Assembly: GCA_030063045.1 (NCBI GenBank)
Contig: JAQSEB010000016.1
Span: 1,798,001 to 1,862,000, forward strand
DNA length: 64,000 nucleotides
Reading direction: 5' to 3'
DNA from: Pratylenchus scribneri
Taxonomy: Eukaryota > Nematoda > Chromadorea > Rhabditida > Pratylenchidae
Position numbers and translations under genes: made by a program. This document shows positions 63,501 to 64,000 of this stretch, piece after piece. A model generated the notes under the pieces. The model saw only the letters and a list, made by a program, of their open reading frames with translations, did not search any database and was not told where the DNA came from. The number at the start of each line of letters is the position of its first letter. Position 1 is the first letter of the stretch.

Positions 63501-64000
63501 TCACAGGCAAAACAATGTTGCATAGGATACCATTGCCGCCTTCACCATTAAAGCCTAGAAAATTAGAAAAATCGCCGGAGCCACCAATCGATTTGGATTT
63601 TTTGGTCACACCGCCAATGTCACCAACAAATAGCGGGGAAGAAAATATGACAATGACAAATTTGGACATTCCGCTGAATACAATCAATTTGAATACCTTA
63701 TCAACGACTCCAATATCGGAAAATAGTCCGACAAATTCGGATATTTCAATGGATATTGAAAATGATAAAGCTAGACGTCTTCTTTTGGCAAAAGGAAAAA
63801 GGCCAATGGAAAATGTTGAAGCCGGGACATCGAAAATTAGAATAAATGGAAGAAATTTAAAATTTGTGGAATTTGATAAAATTTATAAGGCACCAAAAAG
63901 GAAAATAGCCGAAATTTATGAGAATGGAAATTCAGAGCCAAAAATTCCAACGAATAATAATTTTGATAGGGAAAATCTGAAATGGGGAAAACAACAAAAA
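60503..64000 (+). CDS. Putative secreted protein, paralogue B (3' end outside the window)
   Basis: Exons 60503-60735, 61462-61531, 61830-62000, 62224-62296, 62986-63228 and 63507 onward, open at the window end; phases 2, 0, 0, 1, 1 equal those of paralogue A. The start is placed at MNFFPFFIFKLLFILQFLLN by alignment with A, although an upstream in-frame TTG extends the frame. Conserved blocks: ADGRK, IILEDAPLSGG, DLIKQKIP, FPQINIRRQENEYNIDICEG, QPISLPFAQINVPMLPPP, PPMSPTNSGEENMTM and KRKIAEIYENG. Exon 2 is shorter (70 against 133 nt) and exon 3 longer (171 against 129 nt) than in A. Intron 1 carries a 530-bp inverted-repeat element, intron 4 a palindrome. Family unknown; same caveats as for A. 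Confidence 0.62.
60838..61373. mobile_element. Inverted-repeat element in intron 1 of paralogue B
   Basis: Begins GGGTAGTCCAA near 60840 and ends TTGGACTACCC near 61372. Inside the ends are GACGGTTTTAAACCG (left) and AAAACCGATTTT (right). The outer flanks CCACTGG and CCACAGTGG are also partly inverted. The interior includes a G/C-rich hairpin (GCTCGGGGCGAGAGCTCGCC) at about 61290. Non-coding. Confidence 0.55.
62400..62722. repeat. Palindrome in intron 4 of paralogue B
   Basis: TTCCAAGTGGAATTTTTGTT at the left is matched inverted by AAAAATTCCACTTGGAA at the right. Inside are GTAATATTGAAATTTGAATA and its partner TTTATTCCAATTTCAAT, and TAGTTTAGGGCAAAAA against TTTTTGCCCTAAACTA. Confidence 0.75.

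Overview
The window looks like AT-rich nuclear DNA of an invertebrate, most likely a nematode. Coding regions are broken into short exons with clean GT...AG junctions, many acceptors are T-rich and end TTTTTAG or TTTCAG, introns carry many small palindromic elements, and all recognisable genes are eukaryotic. Several genes begin with a signal peptide and match no family I know. With the AT bias this could fit a plant-parasitic (Tylenchina-type) nematode, but the species is inference only. Exon coordinates below were worked out by hand from reading frame, splice sites and agreement of intron phase.

Layout. 1-6740 (+): two tandem paralogues that keep the two membrane segments and intermembrane-space domain of the mitochondrial m-AAA protease subunits (AFG3/paraplegin) but stop before the ATPase and peptidase; the first is cut by the window edge. 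7200-10334 (-): a putative secreted or membrane-targeted protein with a RING-like Cys/His block. 11664-18877 (-): a nine-exon gene for a putative secreted protein of about 907 residues, largely helical. A similar upstream block lies 5' of both minus-strand genes. 19384-20119: a 24-bp minisatellite. 20512-29766 (-): a TGFBRAP1/VPS3-type endosomal tethering subunit. 30226-34136 (+): two tandem coiled-coil plus C2H2 zinc-finger genes, the first with a 5-nt deletion in a finger exon. 34627-39106 (+): a short-chain dehydrogenase whose second intron holds a broken reverse-strand coding region between long inverted repeats, perhaps a decayed Mutator-like element. 40214-40417 (+): a short acidic ORF. 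43260-46783 (+): a divergent methylthioribulose-1-phosphate dehydratase (APIP/MtnB) homologue with a hydrophobic N-terminus and altered catalytic positions. 46784-54900: poorly coding DNA with tandem repeats and fragments of at least two uncertain genes. 55206-59074 and 60503-64000 (+): two tandem paralogues of an unrecognised secreted-protein family with basic, repeat-containing C-terminal halves; the second runs off the window.

Working together: the m-AAA-like pair, the tethering factor, the dehydrogenase and the APIP homologue are unrelated housekeeping-type families. The unrecognised signal-peptide genes (two on the minus strand, two on the plus strand) are the accessory part: two of them share an upstream block, the other two are a recent tandem duplication that includes upstream DNA. 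Introns and intergenic DNA are crowded with mobile-element debris (a hAT-like MITE with an 8-bp target duplication, several palindrome families, and foldback elements carrying minisatellites).
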